Source: Augochlora pura (Eukaryota > Arthropoda > Insecta > Hymenoptera > Halictidae). From it: DNA of 64,000 bases. Of the stretch, positions 34,997-46,875 are shown one piece after another. The position numbers and the translations under genes are program-made. The notes below the pieces were generated by a model. The model made no database searches. It was given only the letters and a program-made list of their open reading frames with translations, and had not been told where the DNA came from. Every line of letters starts with the position of its first letter. The first letter of the stretch is position 1. The DNA lies in assembly GCF_028453695.1 (NCBI RefSeq), contig NC_135781.1, forward strand, positions 32,587,483 to 32,651,482. Reading direction: 5' to 3'.

Positions 34997-36469
34997 ATAT
35001 TACCAAACAATTTTCGTTTCTTCGTCATTATTATATTGTTCAGAGGGTTAAAAGCGTCTCGAAGACATCCTCCTATCATCTCCATCCATTTCGTTCCGAT
35101 TCGCTATCGCCAGTCTCGCGAGCATAATAAATAAAATCCTCGGGAATAAACAAAACCGGCGCGAGATAAATGATCGCGGATTGAAAGGTGTGGAGAGAAG
35201 CAAGAGCCAGAAGGGTGGGGGGGGGGGGGGGGTGCACAGGTAGCACCGGACACGGTTGTCGCAGACGCGCAATTTGAATCATCGACTTCGCGCGAACGTT
35301 TCCATTCTGACGTTGATCGCGCCGTGCCCGGCAATAAATCCAGACTAACTCTTTATCCTATCTGGGCTTTGTCGTTTCGGCGGCGGGAAAAGCTCCGCCG
35401 CGCCATTGTCGCGGCCGGCTGACTGACCAAAGAGGAAAGAGGAGGCGGAGGAGGAGGAGGAGGAGGCTGTCGGCCAGGACAGCTCTACCGATGGAACTTG
35501 AATTAAATTTCGAGATTTATCGCGTCAATAACCGTGCATTAATTTACGATTTTTAGCGGTGCAAACGTAAATCTACGGCCGCCGCACCCCCGGTCGAGGG
35601 GGTAGGGGGTAGGGGAGGGGGGAGTTGGCCGGCACCCATCGGGGGACGATTGTTTCGTTCGTCGCGTACGGAGCACTCTCGCGCGCGCGGAGTACAAACG
35701 AGAAGAGGGAACAAAAAAGAACGAGGAAACCGTCGGCGAGGGGTGGTCGAGGGGGTGTGTGGGGGCCGAGAGGGTGTGAGGGAGCATGAGGGGGTATGAG
35801 GGGATCGTGAGGAGGGTCGGTTCGCGGCGCAGGGGGGTTGGGACGCGCAATGAGAACGCGGTGCCGAGGGTTCCCGGCTATATCGTATGCGGAAGAGGGT
35901 GGGAGACTTGAAGTGTGGGCAACGACATATGCGACTGGCGTGCTCTACATCTAACTTATATTGACTATTACTCATGTTCGTGTATACTGTGACATTCGCC
36001 GGCGCGTTCCCACTGCGAAAGTCGCGGGGAAACAATGCCGCGCCTGGATTCGGAAACCATCGCGGAATACCTGAAAGGAAAACGCGGCCGGCGCGGTTGT
36101 TTTCGAATTTCGACCAGATATTTACCAGACTGCATAGCCTATACCTTTTTTAGGAAACCGATGACGACTGTCGGCCGTCTTCTACTTCGTTCAATAATTG
36201 GTTAAGGTAGATCGTCGTGCATTAATGACACAAATTGTAACACTTCTTTCTGCTAGCAATACGTTGCTTTATCTTGACGCGTGTTAGGTAAATTTTTAAT
36301 GACGTCTTTTTGTTTGATTTCTTGATGAAGCTTCTGCGCTGGTATTTTGTATTATTTAGCAATGTTTTGAAGAGTGTATGGTAAAATTTAAATTAATGTT
36401 TGGAGACTTGGTAGTTAAATAATAATATTTGTAATCAGTGAAATAGAACAGAAGCTAGCTGTTAGAGGG
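34997..36469. other. Non-coding stretch with G-rich tracts
   Basis: There is a G-run of 16 at 35217-35232 and (GGA)n at 35437-35466. A G-rich region of gagggggta/gaggggtgt units lies at 35595-35840. Overlapping minus-strand frames over 35539-36035 are Pro/Ser-rich artefacts. Confidence 0.55.
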
Positions 36470-36630
36470 TTAACTCTTTGCACTCAAGTGATGACTCAGA
36501 GACATTACTAAAACTATCTTATCACATTAAAAAATAATCTTAACATTAAAAAAATTTGAATATAAAAAGTCGACCTATTATTATAAATTTATTATTATAA
36601 ATTTTAGTGACTTCGAGCCCAAAGGGTTAA
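36470..36630. mobile_element. TTAA-flanked short inverted-repeat element (MITE-like), copy C
   Basis: The left end is TTAACTCTTTGCACTC and the right end CTTCGAGCCCAAAGGGTTAA. The internal sequence gatgactcagag, then ttactaaaa, matches copy E (ggtgactctgag, tcactaaaa), so the two are one subfamily. 161 bp, AT-rich, no frame. Confidence 0.8.
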
Positions 36631-37452
36631 TATATTAATTTTTCCATTTCTATCTTTATATCTCCATACTTATTCTCCAATAAACTTTAATACATTACCA
36701 ACAACGTCAAACAACTTAAACTCACAATTTTAATAATAACAACCAATTTAATAACACAATAAAGATTCTCACTCATATAAATATAAAATATTATAAAATA
36801 ATCCTAACGTCAGACGTTTATTGGTTGTCAACACCATTCCCACGGTTCAATTGGTTTAATAAGGAAAAGCCGTGCCGCGCAAATCACGTGGACAAAGAGG
36901 CGGACAATGCGGAAGGGAACGGTGATATACCCGGGGCCAAGAAACTGACGCCCTATTGCGCCCCCCCCCCCTCTCCCTTCCCGAATCGCGTAATCTCGCT
37001 TACGTTCTCTCTGTCCTTTCGGCGAGACCCACCCTTTTACGACTCTTCTCTCCTTTTTGCCAGTTTTTCTCCGCTCCTTAGTTCTCAATATTTACTACCC
37101 CTTTTTACAATTTCATTCGGCCGCGTTACGGTGAACATTCTACCCCCCTGCCCCCCCTCCCCCCTCCTCAGCCGGGGGTCTTTTAACCCTAGTAACTTAA
37201 ATCGGGTTAAACGTTTCGCGTATTACGGGGCACCGGTGATCTTTTTACAGTCGGGGACGCGTTTCATTTTGACGACGCTGTACGAAACGTACTACGACGA
37301 ACAAGCATTGAGAGATCTGTAAACAACCCTTTCTTTGTTCGATGCGCGTTCGACGAATTTAATACTTTGGTAGAGTATTGTTTCTTGCTGGTGATGAAAG
37401 TAGATAATTCTTCTTTCACGTTGATTAGCCTTCGTTTGTTATTTAATATTTT
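36631..37452. other. Non-coding stretch
   Basis: AT-rich to 36810, then C/T-rich with C-runs at 36961-36970 and 37145-37163. A 165-codon + frame at 36825-37322 lacks any domain. Confidence 0.5.
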
Positions 37453-37750
37453 CCACCCCTAGTAAAACTATGTAAAACTCGAATTCGAGTAGTACAGTTA
37501 ATAATTATTAACATTATTATTATTTTCATTTCCATTATAGCAGTGATTTAAAAATTGCAGCGGCGCGTCACGTACCACCCCTGCTAAAACTATGTAAAAT
37601 TCTAGTTCGAGTAATACAGTTAATAGTATTATAAAGACTAGAATGATATATTTTACACAATAATATTGCTCCCATTTTCATTTCTATGTAGCAGTAATTT
37701 AAAAATTGCTGCGGCGTGTCTCGCCCCTATTAAAACTATGTAAAATTCAG
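37453..37750. repeat. Long-unit tandem repeat (122-146 bp), about 2.3 copies
   Basis: The segment acccctagtaaaactatgta through gcagtgatttaaaaattgc and gcggcgcgtc recurs from 37453, about 37575 and about 37721 (partial). Confidence 0.85.
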
Positions 37751-39284
37751 AGAAATATTTACAGTCTCTACCACGCAATAATATATTTAATAAAGCCAAA
37801 ATTAATCTACATAATATATTTCCATTGGCGTGGTCGAGCAGTCGAATTCGTGCGCCGACTTCGAAGACCCCCCCCTCGTGCGGATATCGTGGCCGCTATA
37901 TCGACGCGTCCCAAATTCTTTCGCGCAAAAGCGAATAGCTGAGCATTATCTATAAAAGATATTCTGAACACCGATATATGTCCTTGTAGTGGTTTGGGTC
38001 TGGCGGGGCGGTGCATAGCCGGCATTCCCATATCAAAAAAAAAAAAGAACTAGACCTCGGAGCCGGGGGTGCAGCACGCGGTCGAAGAAAATTCAGACGA
38101 CCACGACGACGACGGCGTGGCGGCAGCGGCAGCGGAACGGCAGGAACCGGGACAAGGAATTAAACAGACCCATAACCTGGAATTTTATTCGAACCGCATG
38201 CCAGACTTCATCGGCCGAAAGAATACTTTATTTAAGCTGAAAAGAACGAGCCGGGGTTCGCCGCGTCCCCCCCTCCCTTGCCACCCCCTCTTCGGAGTAT
38301 TCCTAATTTCGTCGGCCGGGCACTGGCTGGAATCTTAATTATGAGGAAGAATTTGAAGGCAACCTCCCCGCCCCCTTCCCCTCGTCCTACCAAACGGCAA
38401 CCGGACTCTCGCCGACTCTGCTCCGCCGCAATGTTGTCGGGGCAGTTTTCGTGGGAATACAAATGCTTCGAAATTCGTCCGTCGCCGGCCAGGGATAAAT
38501 TCAACTCTTCGCTCCGGGGTGGGTGTTATTAAATCGTAATGACGGGACAAAGGAAAATTTCACTTGGGAGACCGGGAAGACGCCGGCGCGATGCTCCATG
38601 GATACTCGCTAAATACGTTCCGCGCGCGACGGATAAACTGATTCGCGGCATTAAAGTGTTGAGCACCGGCGGAGGAGTTTTTAAGTTAATTGCGTTGGGT
38701 GGCGCGATTGAACGATATTGGAATTCCTGGTTGGACGAAGATAGTTTTATTTTGGGGGAGGTTCTTGTCCAAATGTTTAATTTTTGTAATTTATTGATGG
38801 CAGGATATATTGATATGTATAAAAATTTAAGGTTGCTGTTAGGTGATATTGTATTTAAATAGTAGATTAAATACATTGATTAAATAGTAGATTGCTTGGA
38901 TGTGGGATTTTTATAAAGATAAATTGTAGGATAAGGGAGTCTCTATCTTATATAATTATAATATCATTACTATAATATAGTTATAATACTATTACCGTAA
39001 TATTATTATAATATTATTACTACGATATTATTACAATATTATTATAATATTTTTTTTAGAGAAGCTTCAGACTCAATTAATCATTTTAGGAACACGAGAT
39101 TATAAAAAATTATTGCTGCATATGCATCGCACCAATAAATATCTACACTCGCATATAAAATGATAATAAAATAGCACTGCGATTAAATTAAAGCGGCATC
39201 GAAAATTGAATTCAACTAACTAACAATACTGAATAATAACAATATGAAATTAATATCTAATGTTGGTATATCTTTTTGTTGCAG
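37751..39284. other. Non-coding stretch directly before the first recognised exon
   Basis: GC-rich to 38530 with unrecognised short frames. A + frame at 38539-38862 (107 codons) has no domain. AT-rich (TTATAATAT units) lies at 38950-39055. The splice acceptor tatctttttgttgcag ends at 39284. Confidence 0.55.
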
Positions 39285-39360
39285 GGATTGTAGAGTCGTC
39301 AGAGATCCACAAACACTCAAATCCAAAGGATATGGGTTCGTCTCGTTTGTTAAAAAAGTG
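39285..39360 (+). CDS. Rox8: Internal exon of TIA-1/TIAR-like RNA-binding protein (Rox8): RRM2, RNP1 part
   Basis: TIA-1/TIAR/Rox8 proteins bind U-rich RNA, regulate alternative splicing next to 5' splice sites and repress mRNAs in stress granules. The exon is 76 nt. Its first base completes a codon begun upstream (upstream intron phase 2); then 25 codons read DCRVVRDPQTLKSKGYGFVS and continue FVKKV. KGYGFVSF fits the RNP1 octamer of an RRM (strand beta-3, RNA-contacting aromatics Y and F). DxRVVRDPQTxKSKGY is characteristic of RRM2 of this family. It is preceded by a T-rich acceptor (tctttttgttgcag) and followed by the strong donor gtaagt. The next exon continues in frame with no gap relative to the family (KKVEAESAI against KWDAENAI in human TIA-1). 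The exon encoding beta-1/alpha-1 of RRM2 was not found upstream. Family assignment is very likely; the symbol follows the Drosophila orthologue. Confidence 0.94.
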
Positions 39361-39960
39361 GTAAGTCACGAAGAACAATTCTTTTTCATTAAAACATAGT
39401 ACTATCAATAGATAAAAATAAAAAAAAGAATTGATAAATGCACCTATTACCTTACACCCTTCTCAAGCCTACAAGCTCCACCACCCTTGAACAATAAGCA
39501 ACAATAATCACGAACTCGGCGAAAGTGCTCGTACAATAAAGAATTCTTCTTAATCGAGGATCTACACACCGCGGTGGCAAAGTTCGGCGTGCGAGGATAC
39601 TTAGAAAAATTTCTTTGGAATTGAAGTGGCTCCGTCCGGGGGGCGAATATTCGACGCCGCGGCAGCCTCTGGGAAATTTCGTGGATGTTTTCCGAACCAC
39701 CCTGAACCCCCGCCCCCACCCGACCTCCGGCTGGAAGTTCGCTGATTAAATAAGGAAAGGGGGTTTCGCGCCATGATTTTTCGGGCGGGGGGGATGACGG
39801 CGAAGGCTCCGGGCCGCGTCCGGGACTTTTACCGCCAAAATCTGCCGCGTAAATCACGGGGGGCCAAGTTGGATGTACGGCCGCGAGAGTAAAAGAAGGC
39901 TTTTCCCCGCTTATGGCGAGAGGTTATTCGTCGGGGTGACTGGCCCGGAGGTACAGGCTC

Positions 39961-40220
39961 CCTCTTGTTCTCTCTCGCGCTCTCTGACTCTCTATCATTC
40001 TCTCTCGCTCTCTGACTCTCTCTCTCTCTCTCTCTCGCTCTCTATCATTCTCTCTGACTCTCTCTCACTCTCTATAATTCTCTCTAACTCTCTCTCTCAT
40101 TCTCTCTGACTCTCTCTCACTCTCTATAATTCTCTCCGACTCTCTCTCTCACTCTCTATAATTCTCTCTCGCTCTTTCACTCTCTCTGCCTTTCTCTCTC
40201 GCTTGCTCTCTCGCTCTCCA
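39961..40220. repeat. CT-rich array with ATAATT and GACT interruptions
   Basis: Units such as ctctctataattctctctga and ctctctcact repeat for about 260 bp. Confidence 0.9.
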
Positions 40221-40396
40221 GCCGGTTTCCCCTCTGTTTTAACGTTCTATCGATCTGGACCCACCGCCGGCACCTGTCCCACACCCACGGTATTACTATT
40301 GCCGAAGTATAAATTTTCCGGGTGTCTCCGTTAACCTCGAAGAACACGCGAAAATTTCACCCGGCGCCCGCTGCCGCCGAGCAGCCGGCGAACAAA

Positions 40397-40427
40397 CCCC
40401 CCCCCGCCACCCCTCCCCCCCCCCCCC
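40397..40427. repeat. C-rich tract with runs of 9 and 13 C
   Basis: C-runs at 40397-40405 and 40415-40427, followed 70 bp later by a CT tract at 40497-40514. Confidence 0.85.
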
Positions 40428-40716
40428 TCGCGGCTATATCCTACGGATACACGTACCTAAATCGGGCTTCTGATCACCCGACACACCCCTGCCCCCCTCT
40501 CTCTCTCTCTCTCTTAAGATGTACGAGGAAACGCGAATTCCCGGGATTCTCGCTTTCCCTCGACCTCGACCCTGTTTTCCGAGTGATCCCGCAATAAACG
40601 AGCGAAGCCATCCCCTGGTACGAATTAACGGCAAGAGAAAAGCGCCAAGGAACTGAGAACCTTTAGGACCGCTCTTCGCCAGGAATCGCTGTCTTCGAAC
40701 TCGCGGAACTTTGTTC

Positions 40717-41035
40717 TCAACCCTTTGCGGACCAGAGATGGCTCTTGGTCGACTTGGTGTTTCGACAGGTTATGTTAAGGTGGGAGAAGTGGAAGCGACA
40801 GTCGGTGCTTATGTTAAGATAATTTGTATTTAAATTATACGTTTTGTAATATATAAATTATGTAATTGTGTATCATTGTATATAGATTGTATAAATTATA
40901 TAAATTATATAAATTATACTTGCATTATAAGCAAATTAAAATAATTTCTATATAAGGCACTTTAATAGATCTGCGAAAATCGCTTCCAGCTTCTGTCTCA
41001 CCTGGCCGAAAAAATCGTCGTCCTTAAAGGGTTAA
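40717..41035. mobile_element. TTAA-type short inverted-repeat element (MITE-like), copy D
   Basis: The left end reads TCAACCCTTTGCGGACCAGA (TTAA decayed to TCAA) and the right end CTTAAAGGGTTAA. Its TTTGCGGACCAGAGATG start matches copy F (TTTGTGGACGATGA). The interior has an AT-rich (ataaatt)n patch at about 40885-40920. Confidence 0.65.
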
Positions 41036-42930
41036 CAATTTACTAACCAATAGCTGATAAATTGTCATTTCGATCAGTAGCCTATAAATCTCTTATCAAG
41101 GCAACCAATAATTTATTAATAATTTATACCAAAAGATTTAATTTAATTTCGATTTAGAAGAAATGAATAATATTCGTATTTAACAGATCTTGCGTGAATT
41201 CTTTATCACGAGTCTTAATAAAATAGCTGAAATAAAAGTAAAATGAGCTGAGATATTTACAGTCAAATACCCGGTTGATAAAGTGTTGAATAAAGACAAG
41301 ATCGTTGCGGAACAAGTGAAAAATGTATAGTCGGTGATGTACGAGGGAGTTTCGACCTTAGGGATGATCGCTGAAGTTGACCTTTCTGGGAAGCTAGATT
41401 AGTTCGCGGGAGGTCAAGTTTAAGAAATTTTGCCGTGGTCGAACTTGGTCTCTCCTCCACTCTATTTCTCCCTCTCTCCCTCTCTCTTTTCATTTTTCCT
41501 AGACTCTGCAGCGGCTTAACTTTAATTTAAAGAAAGTTTCGTGTATCTCGATTTAATCACGCTTTTATCGCGATTTTATCAAAAGTTGTACAATCTTGTC
41601 GCTTCGGCTGGCGAGTGTATGAAAAATGAAAAATGTTCAAAGGCCTTGGATTTAATAATTGTTAGACGAATTTTTAATCTATGCGAAATTTTATCGTTAA
41701 TTTGAGAATCTCTGTTGGCTGTCTCTAAATGGTTTTTATTAGTAATAAAATATATTCGAAGGTCTCTGGATAGAATATAATAATTATTAGGCCAATTTTT
41801 AACCTACGCATATTTTTATCGTTGATTCTGAAAATCTCTGTTGGCTGTCTCTAAATGGTTTTTATCATTCCAAAGTTGCGTAGCTGCAACCGTTCGGCCT
41901 TTCACCGCGAACTTCGTAAAATCGTTTCGGTTTGAATTTTGCAGCCCGGAAAAACCGTCGAAAAAGTTGAAATTCGTGAAATTGAGTTTTTTGTTACGGT
42001 GGCCGTGGTAGCGTTTCAACAAAGTGCGCGAAATAAATATATATATATCAAAAGGAAACTAGCCGTGGGAGTTTCTAAAATGATGCCGTCTCATTGATTA
42101 CATATTCGTAGCGAGGAACCCCGTTCCCTCATCTTTCGCGGAACTATGGGTGGCAGACGTTTTATAAAGCACGCGTAAATGACGAGCGATTTCATATAAT
42201 AAGAAAGACAGTGCGAGATCTCGAATTATTCGGCGTCATTAATAAATCATTCGCAGGTAGCATACTTATGCTTTTGTTCAATAATGTTACTGTAGCGTTG
42301 TTAATACTAGATTTATGGTATTTATCAGTTATTTTTTTATTTATGGTACCTATGAGTAATTTTTTTATTTATGGTACCTGTCACTAATTTTTTTATTTCC
42401 GATTACTCAAATTGCAATGATGCGTTTATGAGTTAGTTATACAATACACAGGGTGGTCTTGAAAAAAACTTTTAAAAACTTTTAAAAAATTTCTAGAAAA
42501 AATGCTTAGGAAAATATAGAATAATTTTTCTTTGTTTCAGAAAGTTGTTCAATACTAAGTTTTATCCTCCGCGAGCCTCCCGAAAAAATAATGATACCAT
42601 TTACTCGACGACCCTTCGCCCGGTCACCGCGCCTAATTCGGCAAAACTCGCGGAACGCCCTGATTAATTATCGCCGGCACGAAAAACGCGAAACCAATAA
42701 ACCCGTCACCCATAAGTCCGGAAATACCGTGAGGGGGTTGGAAAAACTTTCACGACTGCCGATAAAATCGCGTCGAAGTAGAATGGGAGGGGGAAACACG
42801 CTGACGGACACGGCAGCGCTGCGTACTTCATTTTATATTCTTAATTTCCATTTCCCGGTTGATTTGAAAATTTCCCGTCCGGCGACATAATATTCCCCAT
42901 AAAATAGCGGCGGCCGTTGATTCGGCCCGG
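41036..42930. other. Intronic stretch without genes
   Basis: The segment at 41077-41122 resembles 9777-9822. A spaced repeat, gtctctaaatggtttttatt, occurs near 41723 and 41847. A tandem atttatggtacctatgagta lies near 42313-42390. A CAGGGTGG start lies at 42449. Otherwise featureless. Confidence 0.5.
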
Positions 42931-43244
42931 CGCACAGTGGTCCGGATCGACGTAAGGTGCGCCATTGCCCCACAACTCTTCATTTAATATTAAAGAAATA
43001 AAAAAATTAAAAAATTAAAAGAAATAACGTCAGATTAAGGATTAATTAAGAAAAGATACATTAATTCTATTACTGTTATTATTATTATCGTTAATATTAC
43101 TGTTATATTTTATTATTGTTATATTTTTATTTTTGAGGTTGGTAGACATTTAGGAAGTAGTATACATTCGATACATATCGATACGCGTAACTTCATTTTT
43201 TGGTAAAAATGTCGCACCTTACGCTAATCCGGACCCACTGTGCG
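42931..43244. mobile_element. Short element with about 35-bp inverted ends (CACAGTGG family)
   Basis: The left end CGCACAGTGGTCCGGATCGA and then cgtaaggtgcgccatt pairs with the right end aatgtcgcaccttacg and TAATCCGGACCCACTGTGCG. The ends match over about 35 bp with a few changes. The interior is AT-rich with no frame. No convincing target duplication was found, so the superfamily is open. Confidence 0.8.
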
Positions 43245-43394
43245 ACGCGGAACGGGAACGAGGATCGATCGAGTGGACGGAGGGGGGAGAGGGGGGGCGA
43301 CGCGTATCCGGTGAAAAGCGTTTAGAAATCACGCGGCCGGGAGTCGGCCGCGATAGGTATACGCGGTCTCTCTCTCTCTCTCTCGACGCCCTCC

Positions 43395-43395
<1 letters not shown>
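43245..43395. repeat. G-rich patch then CT microsatellite
   Basis: ggaggggggagagggggggc at about 43279-43298 and (CT)n at 43366-43384 immediately precede the long poly-C run. Confidence 0.75.

Positions 43396-43425
<30 letters not shown>
43396..43425. repeat. Poly-C run of 30
   Basis: The longest homopolymer in the window, 30 C in a row after ctctctcgacgccctcct. Exact length is likely uncertain in the assembly. Confidence 0.92.
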
Positions 43426-43426
<1 letters not shown>

Positions 43427-45228
43427 TAAGGAGGGAGACGTAAGTTTCGTTAGAGCCACGTAATCCGACGCCACGTATCGCCCCCGCGTATCGGGCCGTG
43501 ACACAGTAATGCGTGTAGAGGCGGCCCCGGGTGTCGTCGCTCGGAGTCACGTGGTGCCTGACGAGCCACGATAATAAAGACCGCGCGCGGAACTAGCCGC
43601 GATAATGGTGCTACAAGGGTAATGAGAATAATCGTTCGCGTTATCAGCTAACAGTTCGATGCGGTCGCCGGATACCTACTGTTCTATAAAATGATAGAAA
43701 ATATCGTATAATATAGTACCAGTCTAGGTAAGTCTATGCAATGGAATCATTTCGCTTTGTGTACCACGTGTCGTAGCGCTTTTCAACCCCTTTATTTTGG
43801 GGTGAATTATTATAGTAGGGATGAGTCTATTTAATTCTTTCTTTTTTATTTTTCATTGATTTTATTTTATTTGATGAGGTTATTTTGGCATTGTTGAGGC
43901 ATTCTGTAGTGAATAATTTTTTAACTGATTTATATTTTCTGATATATTTTATTTTAGGGTAGTCATGGCTTTAAGATTTTATCTATTTATCATAAAAGCG
44001 AATATTATAATAATTTCCTTCTGCGGTTTAGACTTAATAAATGAAGAAATTTAAACAAATGTCTAGAGTTTGCAAAATTTTTCTTCTTGTCGACGTCAAC
44101 GCGACCTTATAGACGGAAGTCTCGCGTTTACAATGAGCTCTTCAGAGTTGATTTGCAATTACCGTCGCGATTTTTATTACATTCTAAGATCGGCTATCTA
44201 TTTTTAGTAATCACGCTCACGAATTCGTTGAAATATATTCCGGAAGGGGTGACATCGTGCCCGGCGTCGTTCGAGACGCCTTTCTCTTAATATTTCCTTT
44301 ATCTCCGGGACCGGATAAAGGACATCGGCAGCCGGATCCGTCGAATAGAGAGGGTGTTCTATCACGGTTATATTTTTTTTTACTAGCTATAAACCCCCGC
44401 TCGCAGACGGCGCCGCTCGAGCAGGTGCATCGCCGTGATGCAGGAGGATTCATGATTTGTTGGCGGAAAGTTGGTACTCGCTGCGAGACGATTTTCGAGC
44501 AGTAAAAAATATAACCGTCGGATCATCTTCCGTGTTCACTGAATCCTAATTCTCGGCGACGCCTTTCTCTATTGCCGTAGCTTGGGGACAGTTTCGAAGG
44601 CAGTCTAAACATGTCTGCGTGGTTTTTAGGTTATGTGGAATATTTCTAAAATTTTTCTAAAGCTTTGAATTTTTATCTGTTTAAAGCGAACCTTTTGAAT
44701 AAATTAGGAAAATCTGAAATCAGCAGACGAATATTTTGCGATTATTTTTATCATAAAAACAATTAAGAGAAGCTTTTTATTCGGGAAAAATGAAATAAAA
44801 ATTCTTCTAAAATTCGAAAAGTTTCGAAAATTCGAAAATTCGAAAAGTTTCAAAAATTCGAAAAGTTTCGATCAAGTTTAGAAAAAAATAGTGACAGAGG
44901 AAAAGAGAAGGAGAGAAACGGAGAGGAAAAAGGGTAGACGCGGCAAGGGAGACTAGAAGGCAGGTTATCGAGCGCAGTTTAGGATCGGCTTAGAGGCGAG
45001 CATTCGATCTTCCGCTCTCTAGCTGGGCGGGCGCGCGAATGCGCGGCATCATATCGGGGAATGGAAATTCGAATCGGAAATACTTTATCCCGCTGGTGGC
45101 AAGGGTGACGCGGGATAAGGATCGTAGAAAAGAGTGGAGGACTGGTTGAAGATGACGGCGATGCCGTCGGCGTCGGCGATGCTAAGTTCACCGGAGACGA
45201 ACGGAAAGGAGCAGGGAAGAAGGTAGAG
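43426..45228. other. Intronic stretch without genes
   Basis: A ttcgaaaagttt tandem lies at about 44813-44872. Otherwise mixed sequence with short unrecognised frames. Confidence 0.5.
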
Positions 45229-45335
45229 AGGGAGAAAGAGAGAGATAGAGAGAGATAGAGATAGAAGGAGAGAGAGATAGAGATAGAGATAGAAAGAGAG
45301 AGAAATAGAGAGAGAGAGAGAGAGAGAGCGAGGGA
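45229..45335. repeat. GA/GATA purine-rich microsatellite
   Basis: gagagatagagagagatag units and pure GA runs. Confidence 0.88.
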
Positions 45336-46310
45336 GTGAGAGATAGGGATGCGAAGGGCTGCAAGAAGAAAGTGGCGTAGGACGGAAGGGGGGGGTTAAC
45401 AGTCGGGGAAACGAGGCAAAAGGCACGAGTCCTCGAAATGGAGCAAACGGCGGTAACCGGGATCGCGGGGCGGGGGACGCAACCCCTTCTCCCCTTCCCG
45501 TACGTAGCCGACCGGGCGAAGAGCTTTTCAAACAGTCAACCTTTTTCGGCGGGGGGATTTCTCGCGACAGGAATATTTTTAAGTTTCCTATCCCCCCCGT
45601 CCCTCCTCGCATCAACTGTCCGACTAACACCGGCGGCGGCGCACTGTTACGGACATTTGCATTTACGTGGAGGCACGGAGTTTGCGAGCGAGCGCGCGCC
45701 GCCGCTACCAATGTCGTCCTCTGTTATTCCACATCCATTTCGACTGCGAGGCCCCGAGGCCGCGTCGAATACACGTTTCTTCTGCCTCTTTCTTGGCGCT
45801 CGACTCCTTCCTCCATCGTCGTCTTCCGCCTCCATCGCCGTTTTCTTCCTCCACCGTCGCCTCCATCCTCTTTCGCTTCGCTACCACCCTTATTTTTCAT
45901 ACGGATCCCGTAATGGACTTATAGATAGACCGAAGGGAGGACCGAAGGGGGGGGGGGGGCAGGCTGTTTTATTACCAAACCGCGCGACCCGCCCGGGCAA
46001 ACTGCATTCGAGAGTCGCGCGGCAGCTATCGCTATCGGCACCCGCCCGTTTCGCGATTGCTTCCCCTCTCTCTCGATGTCTCCGTTGCCGCAACACCGCG
46101 GAACAGTTTACCGAACTGCGGGAGGCTTCTTGTCAGGGATCGAACAAGTTCGCCGACTTATATTTGTTTAAAGTTCCTTGGTTTTTGAAGGCGTTCTGTC
46201 GTAGTCGTGGACGGTAGTCCGAAATAGGAGGGTTCTTAGGTCGATGGTGGTTCTTTGGTGGCTGGGGTTTCACGTCTTTTTACTGGGTGTTGTTACTGTT
46301 AACAATCTTG
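45336..46310. other. GC-rich intronic stretch with long but unconvincing open frames
   Basis: A + frame of 259 codons (45438-46217) overlaps a 208-codon minus frame and three others. The + frame contains a run of Gly from 13 G at 45947-45959 and no domain I recognise. Multiple long overlapping frames are expected in stop-poor GC-rich DNA. Confidence 0.5.
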
Positions 46311-46555
46311 TAATAATAGTAATAGTAATAGTAATAATAGTAAGAATAATAATTACTATTAGAATTACAGTTCCTACTATTGATTAACGCTGATTGCTAT
46401 TGCTATAGGTCGATACTATTATAGATTGCTATTACTATAGATTGCTACTACTATAGGTTGGTACTATTATAGATTGCTATTACTATAAATTACCACTGTA
46501 TAATAATAATAGTAATACTGATAGCAATATCGACAATAAAAATAATAATAAGGAT
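46311..46555. repeat. AATAGT and CTATTA-type repeats
   Basis: (aatagt)n at 46311-46340 is followed by units such as gattgctattactata at 46390-46497 and (aat)n-rich sequence to 46555. Confidence 0.8.
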
Positions 46556-46614
46556 AAATTAAATTAGCTCTAGAATACCTGAAAAGGGTACAGCATCAGC
46601 GTAAAATTCAACAC

Positions 46615-46737
46615 TCTCTCACGATTTCAGTCTCAATTTCCCTCTCCATTTTTCTCTCCAATTCTCTCGCCATATCTCTCTCAATCTCTCCCCCTCTAAT
46701 TCTCCTCATTTCCCTCTATCCCAATTTTTCCTTTTCC

Positions 46738-46794
<57 letters not shown>

Positions 46795-46875
46795 TCTAAT
46801 TCTCCTCATTGCCCTCTATCCCAATTTTTCCTTTTCCATTTCTCTCTCTGTCTCTCTCTCTGTCTCTTTCTCTCT
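46615..46875. repeat. CT-rich block with a 100-bp duplication
   Basis: cctctaattctcctcattt, then ctatcccaatttttcctttt, occurs at 46693 and again at 46793 (one substitution), separated by a long pure (CT)n at about 46741-46790. Unequal exchange in the CT tract is a likely origin. Confidence 0.9.

Larger units (their letters stand above)
1..39284 (+). other. Non-coding sequence 5' of the first recognised Rox8 exon (probable intron, extent unknown)
   Basis: The exon at 39285 is internal, so sequence immediately to its left is intron ending tgttgcag. No exon for RRM1 (LYVGNL, NDPYAFVEF, MKVNWATSPG) or for the first half of RRM2 (HIFVGDLSPE) was found by reading. The leftmost part may be intron, 5' UTR or intergenic. 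Individual repeats and elements are listed separately. Confidence 0.6.

Noticed and set aside
45438..46217. 259-codon + strand open frame
   Set aside because: It lies in GC-rich sequence with several overlapping frames on both strands, includes a homopolymer-coded Gly run, and has no recognisable domain. It also lies within the Rox8 intron.
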